DNA of 64,000 bases from Gordionus sp. m RMFG-2023 (GCF_954871325.1 NC_088775.1:90836805-90900804), one strand, 5' to 3'. Numbered from the stretch's first letter, positions 24,291 through 35,426 are shown. The notes: generated by a model from the sequence alone, not told the origin. Numbers and translations: made by a program.

Positions 24291-26406
24291 TCTTTTAATT
24301 TTATTTTAATTAATATATTATTTTAATTAATATATTATTTTATTTTAATTTATTAAAATGTAATCTATAACAAATTAATTACAAAATTTTAGTAGAGGAA
24401 CAATTAGGTATGCTATATATATATGTATTCCATATATATTTTTACATATTCATTTCTAGTTATAAGTTATAATGACTTTAGTCATGAGCTGCTAGCTTCT
24501 TTATATAAATATAATATTAATACAATGTATTTTAATTAATTTAGATAGTATAAATGGTACTTTGATAATATCTATAGGTATATATATATAATAAATTTTT
24601 TAATTAAATCTTAAAAAAATATTTAAGAGTACATATCATAACAAATGATTTAATATAAATCAATGTATGACATATGCTACTTTATAAATGTACAGGTTTT
24701 ATTGTAGAATTCTAAAATGGTTAACTTATGAGTTACAACATTATTTTTTCTTATATGGCTATAATAACAATAAAACGTATATATAATAAAAATAGTTATT
24801 CTGAATTAAGTTATAATTCAATTATGTATGAGATTCCTGGCTAGACTTTGCTATCAATCACTTATGAGGAATCAGAGATTGCTCCCAACACTTCCATTTC
24901 CTTTTTCTTATGGAAAAAAAAATCAAACCTTTACCCTGTTCATCCTATATACCTTATCGTGAAGCCAATTAGGGAAATAATTTTCTTTATTCCAATCCTT
25001 AAGAGAGTATCAAACATTTTCTAAATATTATTCAATTTTCAACTATCTTAGCGGTCCTCCTTTCAATTTATCTTTGACATACTTAATTAAACATAATTTA
25101 CATCTAATCATTTATTCCCAACTCATAATTAAATCAGGTTTGAATACTAAGTCAACTATCATTGCCAAATGAATGTATCATATCAAATTTATATGTTTTT
25201 TTTATTAGGAATAAAACAATTCAGTATACCAGGTTTCTTAGTACAATAAAGAATATCAATCAATTTCTTAATTATTTTAGTCTTTGGGAAAATTAATATA
25301 ATATCTTATAGAGGTACAAAAATTTTGTTTATTATTCATTTCCTTTCTTTTCCCATCATTTTATACATTTCTAGTATATATATATTCTAAAAAAATATAT
25401 ATAATTATTTACAGATAAACCATATGTACTTCAATTTAATGGTAAATATTATATTATAATGAATTCGATATTTTATAACGTTAGATAATATGAAATAGAG
25501 GCTCAGTTGCACTATAATATATAAATACTCCTAAAAAAACTTTCTATTAAATAAATTTCCAATTTTGAAAAACCTTTTTTTAAAGATATTAAACTAGTAC
25601 TCACGAAATAATAATAGCTATGCATTGTTTGGCTTAGAAATTTTAAAAAAATCTTAAAGTATACAAGTGTGATCTTTGCCAATCAAAAATATATAAGATA
25701 ATTTTAATTAATTCCGCTATTTTAAGCATTTCACATTTTTTTCATAACGAAACTTTAAGCTTGATAATTGTTCTTTCTCCAACACGTTAAATCGTTTTTT
25801 CGATATGCAGCTTTTGGTTAATTGTAGAGATTTTAAGGATCGAATTAGGCAAGAATTAAATATATTATTTAATTGGTGGTAAGATAATAATCTTTTTCAC
25901 AATTTATAAGTATATATTTGGATATTATTTCAAAATGTAAATAAATTAACTTTATTTACATAATATTTGATTTATAGATGCAAAACAATATACATACCAA
26001 TAATATAAATATAAAAGAGTAGAATAATATTACTACTGTCAATATTTTACTAAACTATAATAGATTTATTTAATATCATATAAATTATATCAGTCCACAT
26101 TAAAATAAGAAATTTAATGATTAATTTAAATATAAATAACATTACCAACATAATAATATTCGATTCCATAAAAAAAAATATTTCTACTATATAAAATTAA
26201 GTTGCGTGGATGTCGCTGAAACCTAAAAACTAGATATAAAAGTATGCAAAATCCCTGGAGGGAGTTAACAATAATATGAGAGTATAACTTAACATATGGA
26301 GATATTTATTTTAAATGTTTTCACCAACAGCTATTAAAAGATAATACAGAAACTAAATTAATTTACGAAAATGAACATATTTGTAAAAGTAGTTCCTTAC
26401 CCCATG

Positions 26407-26621
26407 GATGTTGTTAAAGGCTCAATTTGTTCGATTTTTAAAACGACCAATTTATTCTATTTCGAAAATATTACGCAGGCCTAAAAAATTTTGCAATCAT
26501 ATATGGCATAAAGGTTTGAACATCTATTAGTGAAATCTCAAGGCATAGACAATATTTTTCTGGCCTAAATATTGATTTAACTTTAAAAATGCGCCTTAAA
26601 TCGAGCCCTTCAACAACACTA
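26407..26621 (+). mobile_element. M1 MITE shared by duplicons A, B and C
   Basis: Starts TGTTGTTAAAGGCTCAATTTG and ends TTCAACAACACTA, with the M1 core. The same insertion, more decayed, is in B at 45757-45905 and, inverted, in C at 49200-49655. The insertion therefore predates the duplications. Confidence 0.8.
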
Positions 26622-27836
26622 CTTCACTGGACTCTTAAACTAGTAAAAATAAAGATTGGCCTGATCTAGAGTAATCTTTTCAAATGTAATTGTGAAGTAA
26701 TTGAATTATTGATCATATCTATGAGTGGTGATAAAGCTGCATGTTTTTTCAAAATTAATTTGAATCGTTAGAATGACAGGTTACCTTAACCCTGGTAAAG
26801 AAAAAAATTACGCGGTTATCATCTTTTATGATTAATTGAATAATTAATTCTAATACAATTTATTTGCTTCCTCATTATATACTAATTAATAACATTATTC
26901 TCGTAATCAGTAAATACTGTTATTGCCAATATATAAATCTAAACTAATTCAAAAATTTAATATTCAAACTGTGATCAAAGGCTTATTAGGTAACATATTA
27001 GGTTTGTAAGAATATTGGGTATAGAGTTTAAATCATTTTTAGAGAACATTATTAGACTTAATTTGTCATAATTATATTCTAGCATGAATTTATTACTTAC
27101 CTCATGAATTATTATATTTTTCTTGAGATTTTAAGTCATCTTTAATTTTTAATAAAATCAATAGAAAAATCTATTTAAAATAAAAATTATATTATAATTT
27201 GAAGGCTTTTCAGAAAAGTAGTTTTGGATAAGATTATATTCCTTTATGCCTTACCATAATCTATACACTACTTAATTTAGTTTTATATTGTATTTGTAAA
27301 GGAAGAAGGATATTTTATTACTGGCAGATGAATGGAATTTATGTAAATAACTTGTAATAGTTCTTTGGCATAATATAAATACCAAACTTTTTTTAAAAAA
27401 ACTATATAATTGCTATATAAATTATATATTATGGGGTTATTATATATTTTTTACATACATTATAATGTCAATTGTGCATTCATTTTTTTAACCATATTTT
27501 GCATTCATGTTATAATTATTTAAAGGGAATTGATAAATTTATCAAATAAATAAATAAAAAATTTATCACTCATATCTATGATTATACTTTATACATAGTA
27601 AATTGCATTATAAGATGATAAAACAATTATCAATTGCAATATATGATTAGATATACATATCAAGTTCAGTGATGTGGTCATTGAAGTGGGGAAAGGGGCT
27701 ATTACTCTAAAAAGTAGGGTGAAGTTTAAAAATCGCAAAAATTTGTAGCGAATTTTTTTTTTTTTAAAGAATTTGCCGTTTTTATTAATTTTTTAATAGT
27801 TTATATATCGAAGCACTTTTATAACTATATTATGTG

Positions 27837-28109
27837 TAACTAACTATTACCAAAGTTATATGAAAATTAAAATATATTGCAAAAAATGTCAAATCTATCT
27901 AATTGTGGAGCACCGTTTGAACCAAGATTTTATGTCAAACTTAGACAGTTACACTATTTATCAAAACTTTATACTACTTTAAAAATATGTTATATCTGTT
28001 TTAGCGTAAAAAAGGGGATTATGAGTCAACCATTTTCAAATAATGTTATTATTAATTCGTCAAAATAACGAGTTAAATTTATAAACTTAAATACAAAATA
28101 AGAATGTCA
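27837..28109. other. AT-rich noncoding DNA
   Basis: The 63-codon frame at 27877-28068 straddles the edge of the duplicon and has no domain. It is not supported as a gene. Confidence 0.4.
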
Positions 28110-28318
28110 TTTCAACTGATTAATAAAAAAACTGCAAACTCAATATTTAAATCCAGAAAAAAAATATTAGGCAAGTCTGAAGATTATTCTCACAAATGGC
28201 ACGAAGGTTTGGACATCATTTAGCGGAATCCTGAGGCTTGAGCATAACTTTTTCCGACCTAAAATATAGAGTGTCGTTTTTCTAAATCGGTCCAAATAGA
28301 ATAGTTTAACATAACAAA
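28110..28318 (+). mobile_element. M1 MITE (outside the duplicons)
   Basis: The inner repeats 'aaactcaatatttaaatccag' and the core 'ctgaagattattctcac...aaggtttggacatc' are recognisable. The terminal TAGTGTTG motifs are decayed on both sides. Confidence 0.7.
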
Positions 28319-28639
28319 ATGAAATATAAAATTATTATAAGATAGTTGTTTTGTAAAATAATAAGAACAAATAAAATAATTTATGAAATAGAATAAGAGG
28401 TTTGCGTGGCGTTCGATAATGTCTTCTTTTTTTAAAAAATTTTATTATTATTGTGAACAGTAGTTGATTGATTTAGAAATATTAAAATCTCTTAACACAT
28501 AATCTTTGAGTATGATGATTTTAGAAATTTAATAACCTCATATTTTTCTATAATTAACGATAGCTGTGGTTATATTTATTTTCTTTATTAAATTCATTAT
28601 TTGATATGAATAAATTTAAAAAGATAATATAAAATCAAA

Positions 28640-29060
28640 AAACAACTAATGCCTACCAGGTCAAATGTTTGCTCGGCCAAGCCCAGTTTCAGTTTATTTT
28701 GCTAAGGTTGTCCTACCTGGTAAAATTTTTAAATATAAGTCCTAATTCAAAATACACGTTGTTGAACCAAAATTATATGTTTATTGGGGAGGTGGTTAAA
28801 TTGTATATTTTATGGATAACTTCTATGAAATATCACAATTCAACAAATATACATATATACAAAAAGAAATTTGCATGAGCTTGCTCCACATTATTTTAAT
28901 TTGTCCAGCCTGAGTCGACAAAAAATTCTCAGACATATGGGTTAAGTCGGGTATTATATAACACTGATGTGAACATACTTTTTTTATAAAATCTAAAATG
29001 TCGCTTTCAGGTGGGCACGCAGCAGGTAAAGGGGGCATATCCCCCCCCCCCAAGCCAAAA
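28640..29060 (+). repeat. Fragment related to the M4 / 'ggcc..aaccc' repeat group
   Basis: 28690-28910 aligns with 39860-40030 of duplicon B ('tgctaaggtt', 'cgttgttgaa', 'tatttatggataacttctatgaaatatcac'). It is followed by 'tgtccagcctgagtcgac', like the 'aacccggcctaactt' ends of that group. A 10-base C run lies at 29041. Both short frames here (28669-28878 plus, 28823-29053 minus) are chance. Confidence 0.45.
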
Positions 29061-29299
29061 AATGCAGATGCCGGATTATATTTTTCAAAAATATTATTGT
29101 TAGTATTAATTTATATTTGTTAATATTTATTCCTATCTCATGTATATATATATTAAATTACATTTATTTATCACATTTATCTACTAAGTTATTTTATCAA
29201 TTAATTTCGATTTTAAGTTTTGTTTGGCGTAAATTACCTATTAATTTCAAATTTTAGTGACGTATTATTTTTCTAAATTTCTAGTCAAAGAATAATTAT

Positions 29300-29745
29300 A
29301 TCTGAAACTCCTTGTCCAACAGGAATAAAGAAATTGCAAGCTTGTTCAACGAGATCGAGTCTCGGCCATCAAGCAGTAACAGCTTTTATGGAGTTGGAAA
29401 AAGCCGATTATTAATGCTATTACTGAAATATCACAATGGCTTGATAGAAATATTTCCTCAGAAACAAGAAAATTTGCAACACTTTTTCCAAATTTTTTTT
29501 CTCATAGATTGTATTATTTAATTATACAACTATTTTATGTAATATTTTTCAAAAACATGACATTGACTTGATTAAGAAGATGAGAATAGCGGAGAGCATT
29601 TTATTAGAACTCAAGAAAATTAGAGCTAATGTTGATGGAGAATTTCATATTTTATATGTTATAGTTGAGTCAAAAGCAGAGCTATACGTGTTTAATAATT
29701 GTCCCCCTCGACTTGCAGCAAGCAAGCTCATCGTCAAAACATAGT
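29300..29745 (+). pseudogene. Unrecognised coding-like segment
   Basis: Three stretches in different plus-strand frames look coding. They are NRNKEIASLFNEIESRPSSS near 29320-29380, EISQWLDRNISSETRKFATL near 29425-29485, and a 60-codon run ending at about 29743 (KKMRIAESILLELKKIRANV then DGEFHILYVIVESKAELYV). Codon use and a lower A+T content than the flanks suggest a former gene or transposon ORF. I do not recognise the family. It lies just upstream of the start of duplicon B and is not duplicated in A. It could be several exons or a frame-broken pseudogene; the sequence alone does not decide. Confidence 0.35.
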
Positions 29746-31008
29746 TTGATAATAGATATATAATTATTAAATATTTTTTAAAGGTAAAACTAGCTGTCCA
29801 AGTTTTTAGTGCATCTGTTGCCAATAGTCTTCTTTTTGCCCAACATCAGGAGTATTTCTTCAAATATATCCTTGAATTACCATATATATATTTGAGAGAC
29901 TTAAATTCTTTATTCATATTGTTTATAGGACAATAAATTTAAACTTGAATTTAAATTTATTTAATATCCTTTTTTTTCTGATCTTTCAATCTCATTTGTA
30001 AAATGATTTGTCTCAAAATTGACTATTAACTTTCATCTTATTATTTCTGATAAGATATTGAAAGGTACTTTATTCCTGATACCACAGAACAATTGGCAAG
30101 GAATTCTTTTGAGGAGATAATTTTTATAAAACAAATTTATTTATGAAATACTGATTATGACACCATTAGATTGTGCTTGTGAATATTTAAGTTAGAACAT
30201 TTAACTCAAAATTGGTCAACCTTCCTGTTTCTATAGAAAAGTGCAAAAAAAACAAGTCGAAAACTTTAGTATCATATTGATATAAATTGACAGTTGTCAG
30301 GATCTATAACCCTGGATATTTTTAAAAAAAATTGTGGTTGAATGACCATTCAATATAGAATCTGTTAATTAAAAAACTATTTTTTAGTGTTATGAAAATT
30401 AAATAGGATATTGCAAAATAAATATTTATAAAAAGGGTTTGGAAAGATGGTGGGCATTAGAAATTTACTTTTGAGGCAGAGAGGCGAATCATGATCTGAA
30501 CATGAATAAAAATTGTCCAAAAGAAAATTTGAAAGACGTAATTACATTGTAATTCTTTACGATTGGCATCGAATGCTCAATTCGAGGTCAACTAATTTTG
30601 GTTTGAGGCATCTCCTGGGGAATTTTCATTTCCTCTACTTTAACTCAGCATAGGCTAACTGTGGTGACCCATATTATCCATAACAAACACTACCTATCAC
30701 CAAAGGTATCAATTAATTATATTTTAAGCCTTTTAAAGCCAAATCTAAAAAATCTTCAACTCCACTCTCTAATTAATAGATTTTTTTAAAATATTGATAT
30801 ATGAAAAGATTGAAAATATTATCTTAATACCTTGGATCAAGTCCAATCAATTCACAATTGCCACTGATTTATATGATTTACCAAAAAGCTTTAGGAAAAA
30901 ATACCCTCTTTAGACACCATAGATCCTAACAAAGAGATTTACCTCCGCTCAAAGAATTTCTTTAAGATCTATCTAGCTATTTTTATTTTGATACGCTATT
31001 ATTATTTA

Positions 31009-31037
31009 CTAGTTGGTAACCCGTCAAAAATGACGGG
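31009..31037 (-). other. Helitron 3' terminus (hairpin plus CTAG)
   Basis: CCCGTCA and TGACGGG pair around an AAAA loop (plus-strand 31020-31037). Seven bases then separate the hairpin from the terminal CTAG. The next host base is T on the element strand. This is the standard Helitron termination structure. Confidence 0.92.
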
Positions 31038-31109
31038 GAATATTCTTTTTTATGAAACAATATCTCTTATTAGAGCCCTAAATACTATCATTATTTACCA
31101 GAGCTCCTG

Positions 31110-32180
31110 TTAGTCAGAATTGTCAGCGATCATATTAGGAGACCAACCAGGTTCACCATGAGGGAATAGTAAAGGATAAACCATGGGGTCTAAATTTGGG
31201 CTCAATACATTAAGAATAATGAGATCGTTGTCATTAGATTTAGGATATACTTTAATATCTCTTTTGAAAGGAGGCTCTCCATCTTCATTATTGAAAATCA
31301 TAGCTACGTCATCCATAGATGGTAAATTATAACGGCGTCGATCGCTAGAACGATCTCCTTTAAAGATCATATTAATGGTTGGGAGTTTTGTATTAAAAGT
31401 AGTTGCTAATTCTAATGCAGATTGATGGACTTCACCTAATGTCTTAAAACTAAGAGCATAGGGGTTAATTTGTCGTATTAACTGATCTAATTGCTTCATA
31501 ATATCTTTATTACATTTACTATTTGATGGATGGTGTATACGCTTATCTATAGCCTGTGTCGTATCTAACACGTATAACTGGGCATAAGTAGGCAAAGCAT
31601 TAGAAGGTGGGTATAAATTAGATGTGCGGTGATATATTTGGCCGTGCACTTTGAAACAATAAGGGCCACTACCTGTAAGCTCCGAAATTTTTGCGCCCAT
31701 CGATGCAAAAGCTACTGCTGAATTATAAGAACGTATGTTCTTCATAAAATTATTATGTAACTTATCTTGAGGGTTTGATATAAGATTTTTTAAATAAGGA
31801 GGATATGGTATTTGGGTAAGGATAACCTTCCCTTTATGACAGCACTGTGTGAATTTACCGTCGGTCGGTCTCTCAGCTATGAAATTCATGGAAAAACAAA
31901 ATTGACATATGATATTCATAGGCCCGCAAGTATGTTCAGTTATTAAGTGAATATCATTAGTATTAAAATGTGTTAAATTACTTCTATTTTTAAGAATAGA
32001 TGTATAGGTGGTGGGGAAAATCTGTTTAAGCTTTAGACGAAAACGGGCAGCACATGCCCGCATCCTAGCAGTTTTAGTTGATATATCAATAGGAAAAGGT
32101 TTATTTAAATTAATACTTTGAGGTGTAGGTACTAAAGCTACTATAGGTTTGGGTTTCTTGGATTTTATATGACTTCGCAC
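31110..32180 (-). CDS. Truncated Helitron replicase, N-terminal part only (356 aa)
   Basis: Matches the N-terminal region of animal Helitron Rep-helicase proteins. Residues 40-66 hold the basic 'RMRACAARFRLKLKQIFPTT' segment. Residues 85-115 form a zinc-finger-like cluster (C85, C92, C95, C113, C114, H115) with the typical ERPTDGKFTQCCHKGK context. Residues 150-190 hold the 'SYNSAVAFASMGAK' block, followed by the SGPYCFKVHGQIYHRTSNLY stretch. Residues 330-346 carry DPMVYPLLFPHGEPGW, the landmark just before the Helitron-like N domain. Full proteins are usually well over 1000 residues with a Rep HUH nuclease and a 5'-3' helicase; here the frame stops ten residues after that landmark and only ~100 bp before the element end. 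It therefore has no catalytic domain. The MRSHIK start is probably internal, since the upstream repeat encodes a similar 'KESIRKLRNHIKSK' lead. Confidence 0.88.
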   Translation of the reverse strand: MRSHIKSKKPKPIVALVPTPQSINLNKPFPIDISTKTARMRACAARFRLKLKQIFPTTYTSILKNRSNLTHFNTNDIHLITEHTCGPMNIICQFCFSMNFIAERPTDGKFTQCCHKGKVILTQIPYPPYLKNLISNPQDKLHNNFMKNIRSYNSAVAFASMGAKISELTGSGPYCFKVHGQIYHRTSNLYPPSNALPTYAQLYVLDTTQAIDKRIHHPSNSKCNKDIMKQLDQLIRQINPYALSFKTLGEVHQSALELATTFNTKLPTINMIFKGDRSSDRRRYNLPSMDDVAMIFNNEDGEPPFKRDIKVYPKSNDNDLIILNVLSPNLDPMVYPLLFPHGEPGWSPNMIADNSD

Positions 32181-32196
32181 TTTACGACCACTTTCC

Positions 32197-32508
32197 TTAA
32201 AATAAAAATATTTTATCTAAATTATTGGAAAATAAAACTTCTTTTGTTATGTTTAATCTTTTTCTATTTCCCAAAATAGAAGTGTAAGTGGTAGGGAAGA
32301 TTTGTTTAATTTTTTGATGAAAACGGCTTATGCATGCGCTAATCATAGCAGTTTTAATTGATAAATCAATTGGGAGATATAAATTTGAATTAGGATTATG
32401 AGTTGTAGTTAATGAAACTAATTTAGGATTATTATATTTGGATTTTATGTGATTCCGTAATTTGCGGATACTTTCCTTTAATTGTTTGGGAGATTGTCTA
32501 TTTTCCAT
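32197..32508 (-). pseudogene. Duplicated N-terminal segment of the Helitron protein (103 aa)
   Basis: Starts MENRQSPKQLKESIRKLRNH and contains LPIDLSIKTAMISACISRF and QKIKQIFPTTYTSILGNRKR. These match PIDISTKTARMRACAARF and KLKQIFPTTYTSILKNRSN in the ORF just downstream. The first ~80 codons of the Helitron protein are thus present twice in tandem, about 310 bp apart. The repeat then diverges and stops (SNNLDKIFLF). Because this unit has a better start Met, it is probably the original N-terminus, and the second unit arose by duplication, or the reverse. It sits directly next to the inner inverted module. Confidence 0.75.
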
Positions 32509-32594
32509 AGTATTCTATTTATTAACGTTACAAAGAATAAAAATTAAATATTATTTTCAAATAACTGGTAACACAAAAAAATTCCTAAATCTAG

Positions 32595-32905
32595 AAATGA
32601 ACGTTTTCGTATCTTGGTAATGTTAATTTTTTTTCTATCAACTTTCCTATCATCTTAACGTTAATTTTTTCACTTTCCTATCTCCTAATGTTAAAATATC
32701 TTTTTTCTATCACCTTTCCTATCAATCATCTTAATGTTAAATAAATTGAGAGCTATTATTATCTCGTTAATGTAAAAAATTTTTTATGGCAACACTGGGA
32801 TTCGAACTCGCAACCTATCGTTCGGAAGACAAACTTTTTTCCATTAAGCCCCCCCCCCCCTTCAATATTATATTTTGATATATTTGTATATATATGAAAC
32901 TTTTT
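32595..32905 (+). repeat. Inverted module of the Helitron, inner arm
   Basis: From 'agaaatgaacgttttcgtat' to 'gtatatatatgaa', this matches the reverse complement of 35110-35426 over ~310 bp with scattered changes. It includes repeated 'taatgttaatttttt' and 'ctatcaactttcctatc' motifs, the tRNA-like sequence and a C/G homopolymer. The outer arm lies just inside the Helitron 5' end, so the 5' terminal region has an inverted internal copy. Confidence 0.85.
32786..32855 (-). ncRNA. tRNA-like sequence in the inner inverted arm
   Basis: On the minus strand: a G run, a box-A-like GGCTTAATGG, an anticodon-arm-like GTTTGTCTTCCGAAC and a box-B-like GAGTTCGAATCCC, ending TGTTGCCA. Spacing suits a tRNA-derived pol III promoter. 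The acceptor stem does not pair (the 5' side is a G run) and the T stem is poor, so it is not a working tRNA. The anticodon is ambiguous. It resembles the head of a tRNA-derived SINE. Confidence 0.55.
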
Positions 32906-32929
32906 TTTATAAAATTAACTTAATTTAAT

Positions 32930-33850
32930 TAGAATGACGGGTTGATGGGTAATTATTAAGTTAGGTGTATATGATACTAAATATGCTTTATTAATATATT
33001 TTATAAAAATATTAAAATTTAGGAGAAAAAGAGGTAAAATTGTTACAATGTAACACGTGAACATTAAGGGTATTAGAAATATCAAAATTTAAATTGTGAC
33101 AGAAATCATATTGGCTAAAATTTAATATAGAGATCCTTGAAAATTTAATTTTAAATATGGGATATAGATATTGGTCTGAAAATTTTTTTTTACAAACATA
33201 GCCAGGCCTGATCAAAAAACCAAGTCCCATGCAACTTTCATAAAATTTTCATTTTTTTTATTTTGATTTAATAACAATGTCTTAAATTTAATTTTAATAT
33301 TCCTTTTATTTCTATTGTGGGTAATTACTAATTAGTTAGGTGTATATGATAAGAAATATGCTTTATTAATATATTTTATAAAAATATTAAAATTTAAGAG
33401 AAAAAGAGGTAAAATTGTTGCAATGTAACCCGCGAGCATTATGGGTATTAGAAATATCTGGGTAAAATTTAAAATAGAGATTCTTGAAAATTTTTTAATT
33501 TTAAATATGGGATATAGACATTGGCCTGATATTTTTTTTTGCAGACATAGCCAGGCCTGATCAAAAAACCAAGTCCAATGCAACTTTTATATAATTTTCA
33601 TTTATTTTTTATTGTAATTTAATAACAATTTCTTAAATTTAATTTTATATTCCATTTATTTCTATTGTAATTTAATAACAATGTCTTAAATTAAATTTTA
33701 TATTTAGATTTTAAAATAAAATTTAAAATTGTGATAGATATCATATTAAGTAAAATTTAAAATAGAGATAACATTGGCCGGGAAATTTTTTTTCGCAGAC
33801 ATGGCCAGGCCTTATCAAAAAACCAAGGCCTATGCGACTTTCATATTCTG
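32930..33850. repeat. Tandem repeat of ~371 bp inside the Helitron (2 to 2.3 units)
   Basis: The unit begins 'ggtaattattaagttaggtg' at 32949 and again 'ggtaattactaat...' at 33320. Each contains 'gaaatatc', 'gggatatagatattgg' and 'catagccaggcctgatcaaa'. A partial third unit covers about 33726-33843. The 72- and 83-codon minus-strand frames correspond to the same place in successive units and are repeat artefacts. Confidence 0.75.
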
Positions 33851-33963
33851 ATTGTATTTTTAAATGAATTATGGGGCTGGGCTTGGGAATTTTTTTATTA
33901 TTAACTATGAGTCAGACATTGAACTAAAACAAATTTTATTGCAGGCCTGGGCTCGGCCTGATC

Positions 33964-35018
33964 ATAAGATCTAAATTTTAATAATTACTTTTATGAAATT
34001 TTAATCAAGAATGAAGGAAGCATGATAAAAATGGGTAGCTAATGTCATTTTAAGAGATTCCAATATTGTTTGGGGTGTATTGTGAGATTTATTTTTGTTT
34101 GTCAAATAGCTAAATATAATTTAAAGAATAGTTATAAGATCTAAATTTTAATAATTACTTTTATGAAATTTTAATCAAGAATGAAGGAAGCATGATAAAA
34201 ATGGGTAGCTAATGTCAGGGTGTATTGTGAGATTTATTTTTGTTTGTCAAATAGCTAAATATAATTTAAAGAATAGTTATAAGATCTAAGTTTTAATAAT
34301 TACTTTTATGAAATTTTAATCAATAATGAAGGAAGCATGATAAAAATGGGTAGCTAATGTCATTTTAAGAGATTCCAATATTGTTTGGGGTGTATTGTGA
34401 GATTTATTTTTGTTTGTCAAATAGCTAAATATAATTTAAAGAATAGTTATAAGATCTAAATTTTAATAATTACTTTTATGAAATTTTAATCAAGAATGAA
34501 GGAAGCATGATAAAAATGGTTAGCTAATGTCAGGGTGTATTGTGAGATTTATTTTTGTTTGTCAAATAGCTAAATATAATTTAAAGAATAGTTATAAGAT
34601 CTAAATTTTAATAATTACTTTTATGAAATTTTAATCAATAATGAAGGAAGCATGATAAAAATGGGTAGCTAATGTCATTTTAAGAGATTCCAATATTGTT
34701 TGGGGTGTATTGTGAGATTTATTTTTGTTTGTCAAATAGCTAAATATAATTTAAAGAATAGTTATAAGATCTAAATTTTAATAATTACTTTTATGAAATT
34801 TTAATCAAGAATGAAGGAAGCATGATAAAAATGGGTAGCTAATGTCAGGGTGTATTGTGAGATTTATTTTTGTTTGTCAAATAGCTAAATATAATTTAAA
34901 GAATAGTTATAAGATCTAAATTTTAATAATTACTTTTATGAAATTTTAATCAATAATGAAGGAAGCATGTTAAAAATGGGTAGCTAATGTCATTTCAAGA
35001 GATTCCAATATTGTTGGC
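33964..35018 (+). repeat. Satellite with alternating 170/145-bp units (higher-order repeat)
   Basis: Units start at 'ataagatct' at 33964, 34134, 34279, 34449, 34594, 34764 and 34909, giving spacings of 170, 145, 170, 145, 170 and 145. Short units lack a 25-base stretch (ttttaagagattccaatatt plus 5 more) between 'gctaatgtca' and 'gggtgtattg'. Long units after the first share 'caataatg' where short units have 'caagaatg'. The amplified unit is therefore a 315-bp dimer, present about 3.3 times, with the last unit partial. Confidence 0.93.
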
Positions 35019-35109
35019 GGTATAATTAATTGAAAAACGGTAAAAATATATTGGTGAGAAATTCAAAAATTACGTCAAAATTAGGCGCATGCGCAAAGTA
35101 TATAAAGCT

Positions 35110-35426
35110 TCATATATATACACAAATATATCAAAATATAATATTGAAGGGGGGGGGGGGCTCAATGGTAAGAACGTTTGCCTTCCGAACGATAGGTCGC
35201 CAGTTCGAATCTCTATTTTGCCATAAAAAAATTTTTAAAAAAAGTTTTAACATTAGCGAGATAATAATAGCCCTCGATTTATTTAACATTAAGATGATAG
35301 GAAAGTTGATGGAAAAAAAATATTTTAACATTATGAGATAGGAAAGTGAAAAAATTAACGTTATGAAGATATGAAAGTTGATACAAAAAAAATTAACATT
35401 ACCAAGATACGAAAACGTTCATTTCT
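35110..35426 (-). repeat. Inverted module of the Helitron, outer (5') arm
   Basis: Reverse complement of 32595-32905 (see that entry). It ends about 25 bp inside the Helitron 5' terminus. The 103-codon plus-strand and 66-codon minus-strand frames over it are chance frames through the tRNA-like sequence. Confidence 0.85.
35154..35222 (+). ncRNA. tRNA-like sequence in the outer inverted arm
   Basis: On the plus strand: a G run (35149-35160), box-A-like GGCTCAATGGTAAGA, GTTTGCCTTCCGAACG and box-B-like CAGTTCGAATCTC, ending TTTTGCCA. It is the counterpart of 32786-32855 in the opposite orientation, opposite to the Helitron ORFs. CGTTT and GAACG could form an anticodon stem with a 7-base loop, but position 33 would be C, and the acceptor and T stems are weak. 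It is tRNA-derived rather than a tRNA gene. Confidence 0.55.

Larger units (their letters stand above)
17358..27836 (+). repeat. Duplicon A (about 10.5 kb)
   Basis: Collinear with duplicon B. 17358-18260 matches 29859-31008, 18290-19250 matches 35452-36518, 19255-20250 matches 37637-38590, and 20255-27836 matches 40290-47121. Similarity is visible almost base by base over long stretches, with many small indels. Relative to B, A lacks ~160 bp near 17465, the Helitron, the 1.1-kb block with the 242-codon ORF, and ~800 bp near 20255. It carries extra DNA at 23705-24290 and an M1 copy at 20978. Its distal part is also present inverted in duplicon C. No intact gene is seen. The unit looks like a segmental duplication of repeat-rich DNA. 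Confidence 0.85.

Noticed and set aside
29380-29410. GVGKS-like string suggesting an ATP-binding P-loop in the plus-strand frame at 29312-29521
   Set aside because: The residues before it lack the hydrophobic strand and full GxxxxGK(S/T) pattern, the frame soon becomes low-complexity, and neighbouring frames look more coding-like.
33012-33583. Two related minus-strand ORFs (72 and 83 codons) as a duplicated small gene
   Set aside because: They fall at the same place in successive ~371-bp tandem units. The shared residues reflect the repeat, and the partial third unit does not keep the frame.
33964-35018. CRISPR array
   Set aside because: The units are contiguous 170/145-bp satellite monomers with no spacers, in a eukaryotic transposon.
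35149-35222. A functional tRNA gene
   Set aside because: Box A and box B resemble a tRNA, but the acceptor and T stems do not pair and the 5' side is a G homopolymer. The copy at 32786-32855 has the same defects, so both are tRNA-derived repeats.
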